A stretch of DNA of 64,000 bases from Streptomyces sp. RB17 (GCF_009604455.1 NZ_WEGL01000003.1:186001-250000), one strand, 5' to 3'. Shown: positions 26,185 through 35,182, counted from the stretch's first letter. Notes: generated by a model not told the origin, from the sequence alone. Made by a program: numbers and translations.

Positions 26185-26423
26185 AGCCACCTCGCCCGTT
26201 AGCTCCCCATAAGCGGTTTTACGAGAATTTGATCTGGGCTGATACGGCTCATACGGCTGCGTCAGCGGTTGCTCGGCGTCCTGATCCACCTCGTGCACCC
26301 CCGTCTTGCCCCGTCGCGTCCCAAGTCACCTTCTCAACCCTTTAAACGCCCGGTCCCATCAGCGGGTTCCCGGCACCAACGGATACAGTCACGCCCAGGC
26401 AACCACGGGGACAGGAGAGGGTC

Positions 26424-27056
26424 ATTACCGGCAACCGGCAGACGAGCTGGGCGTTCGCCGACGCCTTTGTCGCCGAGGACGAAGCGCTGCGGTGGGCCCG
26501 TGACCGGGCCCGCGAGGCAGGGCTGCGCTCGGTGTCGCCCGGCACCGGCGCCGCACTGCGACTGCTCGCCGCCTCCGTGGACGCGAAGGCCGTCGCGGAG
26601 ATCGGCACGGGCTGCGGGGTGTCCGGAATCCATCTGCTGCACGGCATGCGCCCGGACGGGGTGCTCACCACGGTCGACCCGGAGCCGGAGCACCAGCAGT
26701 TCGCCCGGCAGGCGTTGCGCGCCTGCGGTTTCGCCAGCAACCGGGCCCGCTTCATCCCCGGCCGCGCGCTCGACGTGCTGCCCCGGCTCGCGGACGCCGG
26801 CTACGACCTCGTCTTCTGCGACGGCGACCGGCTGGAGTACCTGGACTACCTCGCTGAATCGTTGCGCCTGCTGCGGCCGGGCGGCGTGGTGGTCTTCGAG
26901 GGGATCTTCGCCAACGGCCGTACGGTCGACTCCGGACCGCAGCCCACGGAGGTGCTGCGGCTGCGGGAACTGCTGCGCGCGGTGCGCGAGAGCCAGGAAC
27001 TGGTCCCGTCGCTTCTGCCGGTGGGCGACGGCCTGCTGTGCGCCGTCAAGAGGTGA
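26424..27056 (+). CDS. SAM-dependent O-methyltransferase, probable ATT start
   Basis: Class I methyltransferase with VAEIGTGCGVSGIHLL as motif I, TTVDPEPE as the acidic end of strand 2, and DLVFCDG for the catalytic and metal-binding region. This resembles the catechol/caffeoyl-CoA O-methyltransferase family (about 210-220 aa). GTG at 26532 would cut off a family-like N-terminus (NRQTSWAFADAF and VAEDEALRWARDRAREAG) that is in frame and well coded. No ATG, GTG or TTG exists upstream in that stretch. An ATT at 26424 follows AGGAGAGG at good spacing, giving 210 aa. It is divergent from the sigma factor gene, as in mycobacteria. The substrate is unknown. Confidence 0.85.
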   Translation: MTGNRQTSWAFADAFVAEDEALRWARDRAREAGLRSVSPGTGAALRLLAASVDAKAVAEIGTGCGVSGIHLLHGMRPDGVLTTVDPEPEHQQFARQALRACGFASNRARFIPGRALDVLPRLADAGYDLVFCDGDRLEYLDYLAESLRLLRPGGVVVFEGIFANGRTVDSGPQPTEVLRLRELLRAVRESQELVPSLLPVGDGLLCAVKR

Positions 27057-27086
27057 ACGGCCCGCCCCGGGGGTCCGGAAACGCGA

Positions 27087-27118
27087 CTGCCCCGGCACCG
27101 CCTACGATGCCGGGGCAG
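27087..27118. terminator. Terminator between methyltransferase and DUF3117 genes
   Basis: A perfect 11-bp stem CTGCCCCGGCA (27087-27097 with 27108-27118) with a 10-base loop lies between convergent genes and can serve both. Confidence 0.75.
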
Positions 27119-27143
27119 CCCGAAGGACAAGATCGCTGGGACT

Positions 27144-27311
27144 TCAGACGACGACCTTCTTGAGGGCGTCGCCGAGCGCCTCGGCCTCGTCAGGGGTCAG
27201 CTCGACGACGAGTCGACCGCCGCCTTCGAGCGGAACGCGCATGACGATGCCCCGCCCCTCCTTGGTCACCTCGAGCGGGCCATCGCCCGTCCGCGGCTTC
27301 ATGGCCGCCAT
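27144..27311 (-). CDS. DUF3117 family protein, 55 aa
   Basis: ATG at 27311 follows AAGGGGAACG. The 55-residue product (MAAMKPRTGDGPLEVTKEG and VMRVPLEGGGRLVVELTPDE) is a clear member of the small actinobacterial DUF3117 family, found in nearly all Streptomyces and mycobacteria. It has a predicted beta-hairpin and a helix. The function is not established. It is convergent with the O-methyltransferase gene and shares a long divergent promoter spacer with the enoyl-CoA hydratase gene. Confidence 0.9.
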   Translation of the reverse strand: MAAMKPRTGDGPLEVTKEGRGIVMRVPLEGGGRLVVELTPDEAEALGDALKKVVV

Positions 27312-27682
27312 GCTCGTTCCCCTTCCTGAAACCAGCTCATCGTCTGCCGAGAGCCCTCGGAGGGCATCCGCGGTTCCGGAACGGACACGCGACACCGGCA
27401 TCGAACACATTGCTTCCCAGCCATTATCCCGCATCGCAGGACCCGATGACCAACATCGGTCGGCATCGCTTGGGCAACGCGCGCGAGCAAAACCACCCAA
27501 TTCGGCGATGTGGCTGCGATACTGCACCGCCGCACGGACCTCCACCGGCCTGCACCGCTCCGGTTTTCCTTGACGCAGGTCACACGTCGGGTCCGGTCCT
27601 TCGGCGGCGATCTCCGCCATGCTGTCCTTCGGACAAGGACGTACTGAGCGGTACGTCACCTGCGAACCGGAGGGGATGCGCC
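27312..27682. other. 371-base divergent promoter spacer
   Basis: The spacer lies between the DUF3117 and enoyl-CoA hydratase genes. On the minus strand a GATAAT at 27428-27423 could be a -10 box for the DUF3117 gene. No convincing small ORF, repeat or RNA fold was seen. Confidence 0.35.
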
Positions 27683-28486
27683 ATGGCCGACACCGTGCTC
27701 TACGAGGTGAGCGACGGGCTCGCGACGATCACGCTGAACCGCCCCGAGGCGATGAACGCGCTGAACATCGCCACCAAGGTCGCCCTCCGGGAGGCGGCGG
27801 AATCCGCGGCCGGGGACACGGCCGTACGGGCGATCCTGCTGACCGCGGCCGGGGACCGGGCGTTCTGCGTCGGCCAGGACCTCAAGGAGCACATCGGGCT
27901 GCTCGCGGCGGACCGTGAGACGGGGGCCGGGCAGACGATGAGCACGGTCAAGGAGCACTACAACCCGATCGTGCGGGCCCTTACCGGGGCGCCCAAGCCG
28001 GTGGTCGCCGCGGTGAACGGGGTGGCGGCCGGGGCCGGCTTCGGCTTCGCGCTCGCCGCGGACTACCGGGTGGTCGCCGACACGGCGGCCTTCAACACCT
28101 CCTTCGCGGGCGTCGCGCTGACCGCCGACTCCGGGATCTCCTGGACCCTGCCCCGGGTGATCGGCCCGAGCCGCGCCACGGACCTGCTGCTCTTCCCGCG
28201 CAGCATCAGCGCCCAGGACGCGCTGGAGCTGGGCATCGCCAACCGGGTCGTCCCCGCGGCCGAGCTGCGCGCCGAGGCCGAGAAGACGGCGCGGGCGCTG
28301 GCCGAGGGCCCGACGGTGGCGTACGCGGCCATCAAGGAGGCAGTGGCCTACGGTCTGTCGCACTCCCTCGCCGAGACCCTTCAGAAGGAGGACGAGCTGC
28401 AGACCCGGGCCGGCCGGTCCGAGGACCACGCGATCGCCGTGCAGGCGTTCGTGAACAAGGAGAAGCCGAAGTACCTGGGCCGGTGA
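27683..28486 (+). CDS. Enoyl-CoA hydratase/isomerase family protein
   Basis: Product of 267 aa from ATG at 27683 (GGAGGGG upstream). Crotonase-fold signatures are present: TITLNRPEAMNAL near residue 16, an oxyanion-hole segment FCVGQDLKEH near 60 and AAVNGVAAGAGFGFALAADY near 110. The position usually holding the second catalytic Glu reads TADSGISWTLPR, so hydratase activity is not certain. The DLKEH feature resembles PaaG-like isomerases of phenylacetate breakdown. No other pathway gene is near. It likely acts on an acyl-CoA in the cytoplasm. Confidence 0.88.
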   Translation: MADTVLYEVSDGLATITLNRPEAMNALNIATKVALREAAESAAGDTAVRAILLTAAGDRAFCVGQDLKEHIGLLAADRETGAGQTMSTVKEHYNPIVRALTGAPKPVVAAVNGVAAGAGFGFALAADYRVVADTAAFNTSFAGVALTADSGISWTLPRVIGPSRATDLLLFPRSISAQDALELGIANRVVPAAELRAEAEKTARALAEGPTVAYAAIKEAVAYGLSHSLAETLQKEDELQTRAGRSEDHAIAVQAFVNKEKPKYLGR

Positions 28487-28510
28487 AGCAGAGCCAGGGC
28501 GGCGCGGGGC

Positions 28511-29152
28511 CTAGCGGGCGATGAGCAGGGCCTCCGCGCCGACCGGGCGGTAGCCGGCCGCCTGGAAGGCGCGCACGCTGCGGGCGTTGCCGGCGGCCTG
28601 TTGCGACCAGACCCACTGCCCGGGAGGCACGAGGTGCCGGGCGGCCGTGGCCAGGGCCCGGCCCAGCCCCCGGTGCCGTACGTCCTCGTCCACCTCGACC
28701 GCCGTCTCCCAGCGGCCCGCCACGCCCCGCCCGAGGACGACCACTCCGCCGTCCGTCGCCCAGACGCGGACGCCGTCCCGGCGCTTGCGTGCGCCGTGCA
28801 CGCGCGGATGGTCCGGGTCGGCGAGTTCGCGCAGTTCCAGCGGGGGGTCGCCGGGCAGGGAGCCCGCCACGGTGAGCAGGTCTATGGTGTCGGTCGACCG
28901 GCCCGTGCGGTCCAGGAACGCGGCCAGGAAGCGCGGGTTCATCGCCGCCGCCAGCGCGTCGCAGTCGAGGGACGCGAGCGTGCTGCGCACCCACCGCGGA
29001 TCCTCGTCGGTGAACACCACGGAGTGCGCGGTGAACGCGATCACTCCGGCGTCCCGGTGGCTCGGCTGCGGCACCACGGTCGTACCCCCGTCCGGCGCCG
29101 GGAAGCGTCCCCGCGCCGCCTCGTCCAGGATGTCGGCCAGGGTCTGGGACAT
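28511..29152 (-). CDS. GNAT family N-acetyltransferase
   Basis: Product of 213 aa from ATG at 29152. The first 100 residues form a variable domain. The C-terminal half is a GNAT fold with the acetyl-CoA loop VRHRGLGRALATAA (Q/RxxGxG/A type) near residue 155 and the late AAGNARSVRAFQAAGYRPVG motif near 190. The substrate is unknown. It follows tagA on the same strand with a 5-base gap, so it is probably cotranscribed. It is convergent with the enoyl-CoA hydratase gene. Confidence 0.82.
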   Translation of the reverse strand: MSQTLADILDEAARGRFPAPDGGTTVVPQPSHRDAGVIAFTAHSVVFTDEDPRWVRSTLASLDCDALAAAMNPRFLAAFLDRTGRSTDTIDLLTVAGSLPGDPPLELRELADPDHPRVHGARKRRDGVRVWATDGGVVVLGRGVAGRWETAVEVDEDVRHRGLGRALATAARHLVPPGQWVWSQQAAGNARSVRAFQAAGYRPVGAEALLIAR

Positions 29153-29157
29153 GGCGG

Positions 29158-29748
29158 TCAGGCGCCCGCTCCTCTCGCCACGCAGGCCTCCAGGTGGTCG
29201 TCGACCAGGCCGCAGGCCTGCATCAACGCGTACGCCGTCGTCGGGCCGACGAATCTGAGGCCCCGTTTCTTCAGCGCCTTGGACAGTGCCGTGGACTCCG
29301 GGGTCACGGCCGGCACGTCGGCGACGGTCTTCGGGGCCGGGCGGCCGGCCGGGTCGGGGGCGTGGGACCAGACCAGCTCGTCCAACTCGCCCTCCGCCCA
29401 GTCGGCGAGCACGCGCGCGTTGGCGAGCGTGGCGTCGATCTTGGCACGGTTGCGGATGATCCCCGCATCCGCCAGCAGGCGCTCGCGGTCCTCGTCGGTG
29501 AACGCGGCGACCTTCTCGATGCGGAAGCCCGCGAAAGCCGCGCGGAAACCCTCGCGGCGGCGCAGGATCGTGATCCAGGACAGACCCGACTGGAATGCCT
29601 CGAGGCTGATCCGCTCGAAGAGGGCGTCGTCGCCGTGCACCGGGCGGCCCCACTCCTCGTCGTGGTACGACACATAGTCCTCGGTGGACAGCGCCCAGGG
29701 GCAGCGCAGGGCGCCGTCGGGCCCGGCGAGGGCGGCGCCGTCGGTCAT
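29158..29748 (-). CDS. tagA: 3-methyladenine DNA glycosylase I
   Basis: Product of 196 aa from ATG at 29748. The Tag signatures are visible: RCPWA near residue 16, YHDEEWGRPVHGDDALFE near 28-45 with the catalytic Glu region, EAFQSGLSWITIL near 52, and a C-terminal DDHLEAC with His and Cys zinc ligands near 185. The enzyme removes 3-methyladenine from alkylated DNA to start base-excision repair. Its start overlaps the stop of the upstream DivIVA-like gene by four bases, so the two are coupled. Confidence 0.95.
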   Translation of the reverse strand: MTDGAALAGPDGALRCPWALSTEDYVSYHDEEWGRPVHGDDALFERISLEAFQSGLSWITILRRREGFRAAFAGFRIEKVAAFTDEDRERLLADAGIIRNRAKIDATLANARVLADWAEGELDELVWSHAPDPAGRPAPKTVADVPAVTPESTALSKALKKRGLRFVGPTTAYALMQACGLVDDHLEACVARGAGA

Positions 29749-30116
29749 CGCTGGTCCTCCGGGTGATCGGGCTTCTCCATGCGGACGTGTGCCGCCGCGG
29801 CTCTGGCGCCCGCCAGCGCCGACTCCAGGTCGGCGATGCGGGCGTCCCGTTCGGCGAGTTCGGCGCCGATCCGGCCGAGGGCGTCGTCGACGTCCGCCAT
29901 GCGGTAGCCGCGCGGGGCGACCGGGAAGCGCAGGCCGTCCACGTCGGCGCGGTGCACCGGGCGGTCCGGGGGCAGCGGGTCCTGCAGCCGCTCGGGTGCC
30001 ACCTCGGGCAGCGGGCCGCTCCCGCCGCCGCCCACCACGGCGAGTGTCACCGCGGCGACCACGACGGTCAGCGCGACGACCAGGAACAAGAACATCACCA
30101 TGGCAGGGGTCCCCAC
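29745..30116 (-). CDS. DivIVA-domain small membrane protein
   Basis: Product of 123 aa from GTG at 30116; ATG at 30101 is an equally possible start. One membrane span (FLFLVVALTVVVAAVTLAVV) sits at the N-terminus. A Gly/Pro linker leads to a DivIVA-like motif FPVAPRGYRMADVDDALGRI near residue 65 and a short coiled coil (ELAERDARIADLES). Such proteins may be recruited to curved or polar membrane with DivIVA. The role is not known. It is coupled to tagA and divergent from the FolP-type gene. Confidence 0.82.
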   Translation of the reverse strand: MGTPAMVMFLFLVVALTVVVAAVTLAVVGGGGSGPLPEVAPERLQDPLPPDRPVHRADVDGLRFPVAPRGYRMADVDDALGRIGAELAERDARIADLESALAGARAAAAHVRMEKPDHPEDQR

Positions 30117-30237
30117 GCTCCGTGCCGGCCGTTGTGCCGGACGCCGAATCTGTCTGGGTCCGATCGTGCCATGCGAGTCTGACAGTTAGGGTCACAGGCG
30201 GTTGTACAGCGGGACGTACGAGGAGAGGTCACAGCGG

Positions 30238-31098
30238 ATGCTCAGGCTGGGCAGGCGGGAATTCGGGCCCCATGAGCCGGTGATCATGGCGATCGTGAAC
30301 CGGACTCCGGACTCCTTCTACGACCAGGGGGCGACGTTCCGTGACGAGCCGGCCCTCGCGCGCGTGGAGCAGGCGGTGGCCGAGGGCGCCGCGATCATCG
30401 ACATCGGTGGGGTGAAGGCGGGGCCGGGCGAGGAGGTCACCGCCGAGGAGGAGGCGCGCCGGACGGTCGGCTTCGTGACGGAGGTACGGCGGCGTTTCCC
30501 GGACCTGGTCATCAGCGTGGACACCTGGCGGGCCGAGGTCGGCGAGGCGGTGTGCGAGGCGGGGGCGGATCTGCTGAACGACGCCTGGGGCGGCGTCGAC
30601 CCTGGGCTCGCGGAGGTCGCGGCGCGGTTCGGGGTGGGGCTGGTGTGCACGCACGCGGGGGGCGTCCAGCCGCGTACGCGACCGCATCGGGTGACGTACG
30701 ACGACGTCATGGCCGACATCCTCGACGTCACCCTGGGTCTGGCCGAGCGTGCGGTGTCGCTCGGAGTGCCGCGTGAGTCGGTGCTGATCGATCCCGGGCA
30801 CGACTTCGGGAAGAACACGCGGCACAGCCTGGAGGCGACGCGGCGGCTGGACGAGATGGTCGCCACGGGGTGGCCGGTGCTGGTGTCGCTGTCCAACAAG
30901 GACTTCGTCGGGGAGACGCTGGACCGGCCGGTGAAGGAGCGGTTGATCGGTACGTTGGCGACGACCGCGGTGTCCGCGTGGCTGGGGGCGCAGGTGTACC
31001 GGGTGCACGAGGTGGCCGAGACGCGGCAGGTACTGGAGATGGTCGCGTCCATCGCCGGGCACCGTGTCCCTGCGGTGGCTCGCCGGGGTCTGGCCTGA
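30238..31098 (+). CDS. Dihydropteroate synthase family protein (FolP2-type)
   Basis: Product of 286 aa from ATG at 30238 (AGGAGAGG upstream). It has the DHPS barrel signatures MAIVNRTPDSFYDQG near residue 17, IIDIGGVKAGPG near 55, SVDTWRAEV near 97, LLNDAWGG near 118 and LIDPGHDFGK near 190. True DHPS joins p-aminobenzoate to dihydropterin pyrophosphate in folate synthesis. The substitutions (VNRTPDS, AWGG) are as in the second actinobacterial paralogue, which in mycobacteria lies beside LOG-family and tagA genes and may not make folate. Activity is therefore uncertain. Confidence 0.9.
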   Translation: MLRLGRREFGPHEPVIMAIVNRTPDSFYDQGATFRDEPALARVEQAVAEGAAIIDIGGVKAGPGEEVTAEEEARRTVGFVTEVRRRFPDLVISVDTWRAEVGEAVCEAGADLLNDAWGGVDPGLAEVAARFGVGLVCTHAGGVQPRTRPHRVTYDDVMADILDVTLGLAERAVSLGVPRESVLIDPGHDFGKNTRHSLEATRRLDEMVATGWPVLVSLSNKDFVGETLDRPVKERLIGTLATTAVSAWLGAQVYRVHEVAETRQVLEMVASIAGHRVPAVARRGLA

Positions 31099-31108
31099 CC
31101 GATCAGGC

Positions 31109-31305
31109 GGCTCCGCCCCCTGGACCCCCGTTCTGCCCACCACACCCGTCTCGGTCCGCCGAGAGGCTCAGGCGACGGGCTGGGGTGGGTGGGTAGAGGT
31201 ACGCGACGGCACGGGGTGTGGTGGTGCGCAGCGACAAGGGGGCCGACCGAGACGGGTGGCGGGTGGGCAAGTGCCGGGGGTCCAGGGGTCCCCAGGGCGG
31301 AGCCC
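31109..31305. repeat. Long imperfect inverted repeat
   Basis: The left arm 31109-31159 (containing GGACCCCCG and CACACCCGTCTCGGTC) is complementary, with small gaps, to the right arm 31243-31305 (GACCGAGACGGGTG and CGGGGGTCCAGGG). The unpaired centre is about 83 bases. It fills the spacer between convergent folP-type and LOG-family genes. It may act as a terminator or be a degenerate mobile repeat. Confidence 0.6.
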
Positions 31306-31359
31306 CCGGGGGTACGGCTGCAGCGCCGGTTGCCCCCGGGCGTCGGCCAAAGCCCCGCG

Positions 31360-32118
31360 CTAGCGGCCCGCCTCCTTTGACACCAGGGCCACCGCCTCCT
31401 CCACCTCGTCCGTGACGTGGAAGAGGAGGAGGTCCTTCTCGGCGGCCTTGCCCTGGGCCACCAGGGTGTTCTTCAGCCAGGACACCAGACCGCCCCAGTA
31501 CTCGCTGCCGAAGAGGACGATCGGGAAGCGGGTGACCTTCTGGGTCTGGACGAGGGTCAGCGCCTCGAAGAGCTCGTCGAGGGTGCCGAGACCGCCGGGC
31601 AGCACCACGAAACCCTGCGCGTACTTCACGAACATCATCTTGCGGACGAAGAAGTAGCGGAAGTTCAGCCCGATGTCGACATAAGGGTTCAGCCCCTGCT
31701 CGAACGGCAGCTCGATGCCCAGGCCGACCGAGACGCCCCCCGCCTCGCACGCGCCCCTGTTCGCCGCCTCCATCGCGCCCGGCCCGCCGCCCGTGATCAC
31801 GGCCCAGCCCGCCTCCACCAGGCCCCGGCCGAGCCGCACCCCGGCGTCGTACTCCGGCGAGTCCACCGACGTACGCGCCGAGCCGAACACACTGATGGCG
31901 GGCGGGAGTTCGGCCAGCGTGCCGAAGCCCTCGATGAACTCCGACTGGATGCGCAGCACGCGCCAGGGGTCGGTGTGGACCCAGTCCGAGGGGCCACCGG
32001 CGTCCAGCAGGCGCTGGTCCGTCGTGCTCGGCGTCACCTGTCCGCGCCGGCGGAGGACCGGTCCCAGACGCTGTTCGTCCGGCGGGATCTTCTTCCCCTC
32101 GGGGTTGCCGGTAGGCAT
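31360..32118 (-). CDS. LOG family protein (TIGR00730-type)
   Basis: Product of 252 aa from ATG at 32118 (GAGGGAG upstream). The Rossmann-like fold has the diagnostic GGGPGAMEAANRGA near residue 117 and PGGLGTLDELFE near 180. LOG (Lonely Guy) proteins cleave nucleoside 5'-monophosphate cytokinins or related nucleotides to free bases; many bacterial members are also called lysine decarboxylase by error. Here a phosphoribohydrolase role is likely. The N-terminal 70 residues (DEQRLGPVLRRRGQVTP) are longer than minimal LOG proteins, as is typical for actinobacteria. Confidence 0.92.
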   Translation of the reverse strand: MPTGNPEGKKIPPDEQRLGPVLRRRGQVTPSTTDQRLLDAGGPSDWVHTDPWRVLRIQSEFIEGFGTLAELPPAISVFGSARTSVDSPEYDAGVRLGRGLVEAGWAVITGGGPGAMEAANRGACEAGGVSVGLGIELPFEQGLNPYVDIGLNFRYFFVRKMMFVKYAQGFVVLPGGLGTLDELFEALTLVQTQKVTRFPIVLFGSEYWGGLVSWLKNTLVAQGKAAEKDLLLFHVTDEVEEAVALVSKEAGR

Positions 32119-32251
32119 GTGCGCTCCCTCCGCTCGGGGGTGGTTCCACCTCAGCGTAGATCCACGCCGGTTACGGAGGGGGGACATGCGCATGTCCGGC
32201 ACGCGTGCGCCGTACGGGCGCCTCACGCCGCCGTGCGCGCCGTACGGCGTC

Positions 32252-33331
32252 CTACGCGGTGAGCCAGTTCCGCAGGCGTTCCTCGCCCGCAAGGATCTTC
32301 GCCGGCTCCACCCGCTCGTCCCGCTTGTGGGCCAAGTGCGGGTTGCCCGGGCCGTAGTTGACGGCCGGGATGCCGAGCGCGGAGAACCGGGAGACGTCCG
32401 TCCAGCCGTACTTGGGGCGCGGGGTTCCGCCCACCGCCTCGATGAAGGCCGCGGCGGCCGGGTGGGAGAGGCCGGGCAGCGCGCCGCCGCTGTGGTCGTC
32501 GACCACGAACTCCTCCACGCCGCAGTCCGCGAACACCTCGCGGACGTGCGCGATCGCCTCCTCCTCGGTGCGGTCGGGGGCGTAGCGGAAGTTGACCGTC
32601 ACGACGCATTCGTCGGGGATGACGTTGCCGGCGACCCCGCCGCCGATGCCCACCGCGTTCAGGCCCTCGCGGTACTCCAGGCCGTCGATCAGCGGCCAGC
32701 GGGGCTCGTAGGACGCCAGGCGGGCCAGAATGGGCGCCGCCGCGTGGATGGCGTTGGAGCCCATCCAGCCGCGCGCCGAGTGGGCCCGCTCGCCCTTCGT
32801 CCTCAGCAGCACCCGGAGCGTGCCCTGGCAGCCGCCCTCGACCTCGCCGTCGGAGGGCTCCAGCAGGACCGCGAAGTCGCCCTCAAGCCACTCCGGGTGG
32901 GCCATGGCCACGTGCTTGAGGCCGTTGAGCTCGGCGGCGACCTCCTCGTTGTCGTAGAAGACGAACGTCAGGTCGCGGTTGGGCGCGGGGACCGTGGCCG
33001 CGATGCGCAGCTGTACGGCGACGCCCGACTTCATGTCGCAGGTGCCGCAGCCCCACAGCACGCCGTCCTCGTCCAGGCGTGAGGGCACGTTGTCCGCGAT
33101 CGGGACCGTGTCGATGTGGCCGGCCAGGATCACGCGCTCGGCGCGGCCCAGGTTCGTGCGGGCGATCACGTTGTTGCCGTAACGGTCGACGGTCAGGTGC
33201 GGCAGGGCGCGCAGCGCGGTCTCGATCGCGTCCGCGAGCGGCTTCTCGGTGCCGCTCTCGGAGGGGAAGTCCACGAGCTGCGCGGTGAGCGCGGCGGCGT
33301 CGAGCGTGAGGTCAAGCGAGGTGTCGGCCAT
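32252..33331 (-). CDS. dapE: Succinyl-diaminopimelate desuccinylase
   Basis: Product of 359 aa from ATG at 33331. The M20 metallopeptidase signatures are present: AGHIDTVP near residue 72 (metal His and catalytic Asp), [10 protein letters not shown] near 95 (bridging Asp), FYDNEEV near 127 (catalytic Glu) and a Glu/His region in the lid domain. DapE removes succinate from N-succinyl-LL-diaminopimelate in the lysine and peptidoglycan pathway. The DapC-type aminotransferase for the preceding step lies 3 kb away. It is divergent from the muramidase-like gene. Confidence 0.94.
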   Translation of the reverse strand: MADTSLDLTLDAAALTAQLVDFPSESGTEKPLADAIETALRALPHLTVDRYGNNVIARTNLGRAERVILAGHIDTVPIADNVPSRLDEDGVLWGCGTCDMKSGVAVQLRIAATVPAPNRDLTFVFYDNEEVAAELNGLKHVAMAHPEWLEGDFAVLLEPSDGEVEGGCQGTLRVLLRTKGERAHSARGWMGSNAIHAAAPILARLASYEPRWPLIDGLEYREGLNAVGIGGGVAGNVIPDECVVTVNFRYAPDRTEEEAIAHVREVFADCGVEEFVVDDHSGGALPGLSHPAAAAFIEAVGGTPRPKYGWTDVSRFSALGIPAVNYGPGNPHLAHKRDERVEPAKILAGEERLRNWLTA

Positions 33332-33426
33332 GGCGTCGACCCTAGCGCGCCGCTCGACGGGGCCGGGGTAAGCGCTGTCCGGTAACCCCACGTGAGGGTC
33401 CGTCGGGCCTCCAGTACCTTGTACGC

Positions 33427-34428
33427 GTGCCAGAGCCGTCCCCCACCCGTCCCAAACGTCGCGGCCGCCTCTTCCGTTTCGGCGCGGCCCTGTTGGTCCT
33501 GTGCGGCGTCGCCGCGTACCTCGTGGTGCAGTACGCCACCGGAGGCGGCGGAGCGCGCGGCTGCAAAGTGGTCTCGGCGGACGGTGACGCGACGTCGTAC
33601 GAGTTCACGCCCGAGCAGGCGGTGAACGCGGCGACGATCGCCGCCGTCGGCACCGGGCGCGGGATGCCCGAGCGGGCCGTGACGATCGCGCTGGCGACTT
33701 CCCTGCAGGAGTCGGGGCTGCGCAACATCGAGCACGGCGACCGGGACTCGCTGGGCCTGTTCCAGCAGCGGCCCTCGCAGGGCTGGGGCACCGCGCGGCA
33801 GATCATGGACCCGGCGTACGCGGCGGGCATCTTCTACGCACACCTGGCCAAGGTCCCGGACTACTCCGATCTGCCGCTGACCAAGGCGGCCCAGGAGGTC
33901 CAGCGCAGCGGCTACCCGGAGGCGTACGCCAAGCACGAGCCGGACGCGAAGCTGCTGGCGGCGGCGCTGACGGGGCGCGCGGCGGCCGCGCTGACCTGTG
34001 ACGGGCGCCCGGAGACCACGGCCTCGGCGACGGGACCGGACGCGGTACGGACCGCGCTGGTACGGGACTTCGGGCGGGACGCGCTGCAGGAGACCGGTGC
34101 GGAGGTGGGCGGCACGCCCGTGCCGTCGCCCTCTCCCGCGCCGAGCGTGACCGCGACCGCGCAGGGTCGGACCGTGACGGTGCCGGTGCCGCAGGGCACG
34201 AAGGTGGACGCGATCGGGCGCGGGGAGCGGCAGCGGGGCTGGCAGCTGGCGCAGTGGGCCGTGGCCAACTCCTCGGCGCTGCACATCGCGCGGGTGTCGT
34301 ACGAGGGGCGGCAGTGGACCGCGGGCAGCGGCGGCGGCCAGTGGAGCACGGCCACTTCGGGCGGCAGGGCCGGGGCCGGCGGTGCGGGGGCGTCCCTGGG
34401 GGTCGTCCGGATCGTGACCGGACAGTAG
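33427..34428 (+). CDS. Membrane-anchored protein with lysozyme-like domain
   Basis: Product of 333 aa from GTG at 33427. One N-terminal membrane span ([20 protein letters not shown]) follows a basic start, so the rest is outside the cell. Residues about 70-200 resemble a lysozyme/transglycosylase helical fold ([31 protein letters not shown]). The catalytic Glu could be that of QESGLRN. The C-terminal 120 residues are Gly/Ser/Thr-rich. In some Streptomyces annotations this family carries the unlikely name heavy-metal transporter. Cell-wall lysis is inferred from fold only. Confidence 0.75.
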   Translation: MPEPSPTRPKRRGRLFRFGAALLVLCGVAAYLVVQYATGGGGARGCKVVSADGDATSYEFTPEQAVNAATIAAVGTGRGMPERAVTIALATSLQESGLRNIEHGDRDSLGLFQQRPSQGWGTARQIMDPAYAAGIFYAHLAKVPDYSDLPLTKAAQEVQRSGYPEAYAKHEPDAKLLAAALTGRAAAALTCDGRPETTASATGPDAVRTALVRDFGRDALQETGAEVGGTPVPSPSPAPSVTATAQGRTVTVPVPQGTKVDAIGRGERQRGWQLAQWAVANSSALHIARVSYEGRQWTAGSGGGQWSTATSGGRAGAGGAGASLGVVRIVTGQ

Positions 34429-34547
34429 TACGGGAGATCACTCCGAGGGGTTGTACGGCGCCGGTTCGGGCGGCGATCCCGACCGGCCGCGTGCCGCTTC
34501 CGGGATTCCTTGGAAAGCAAGGGCTGTAAGGATTCTGCGCGTTTTTT

Positions 34548-34572
34548 GGGCAGATGTTCTTTGCCCGTTTTT
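34548..34572 (+). terminator. Rho-independent terminator with T tract
   Basis: GGGCA (34548-34552) pairs with TGCCC (34562-34566) and is directly followed by GTTTTT, an unusually classic form for this genome. It lies about 120 bases after the preceding stop, ahead of the secreted-protein gene. Confidence 0.5.
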
Positions 34573-34714
34573 ATCCACACCTGATAATGCGATGCGTTAT
34601 CCATTCTTTACCTGGGGCGTCCGCAACCTTCGCGGGCTTCGAGCGGTATTCACGGCGTCCGAGCCACGACACGGCCCCGGACACACACCGTTCTCTCCCG
34701 TCGAATGGAGCATC

Positions 34715-35128
34715 ATGTCCCTCCCTCTGACCCGCCGGATCGCCCGTGCCGCGCTGCTCGTCGCAGCGGGAGCGGCAGCCGGGGTCGGTGCGGCCGGCTC
34801 CGCCGGTGCGGCCACGAACCTGCCGGCGGCGACCCCGAACGTGGGTGGTCTGACCGCCCTGGACGGGGCGCACGTCGGCAACACCGTCGACGGTGCCGCG
34901 CAGACCGCCACCTCTCTCGCGGCCCACACGGGCGGCAAGGCGGTCGAGCAGACGGTGCCGGCCGCGGGCAAGACCACCGGTGGTGCCGTGAAGAAGACGG
35001 CGCCGGTGGCGCAGCAGGCCGCGGGCAGCGCGGCCGGGGCGGCCGGGGAAGTCCTCGGGGGCGCCGCGTCCAACGCGACGAAGGGCGGCGTGCCGAACCT
35101 GCCGGTGCAGGGGCTGCCGCTCGGCTGA
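34715..35128 (+). CDS. Small secreted Ala/Gly-rich protein
   Basis: Product of 137 aa from ATG at 34715. A Sec signal peptide (SLPLTRRIARAALLVAAGAA, cleavage near SAGAA-TN at about residue 33) is clear. The mature part is low-complexity (Ala, Gly, Thr, Val) with repeated helices such as GGAVKKTAPVAQQAAGSAAG. No catalytic motif is seen. It may be a surface or matrix protein. It has its own A/T-rich upstream region and a strong terminator, so it is monocistronic. I do not recognise a family beyond similar Streptomyces secreted proteins. Confidence 0.75.
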   Translation: MSLPLTRRIARAALLVAAGAAAGVGAAGSAGAATNLPAATPNVGGLTALDGAHVGNTVDGAAQTATSLAAHTGGKAVEQTVPAAGKTTGGAVKKTAPVAQQAAGSAAGAAGEVLGGAASNATKGGVPNLPVQGLPLG

Positions 35129-35150
35129 GCGCCCGGCGTTGATGACCGGT

Positions 35151-35182
35151 GACGGGGTCCAGGGAGTTCCCTGGGCCCCGTC
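35151..35182. terminator. Terminator between secreted-protein gene and dapC
   Basis: A 15-bp stem with one G-U pair (35151-35165 with 35168-35182) and a 2-base loop is followed by GCCCTTGTG. It lies between convergent genes. Confidence 0.75.

Noticed and set aside
25402..26298. Longer sigma factor start at GTG 26298
   Set aside because: The extra 38 codons cross an A/T-rich, promoter-like stretch with atypical codons, and ATG 26184 has a clear ribosome site.
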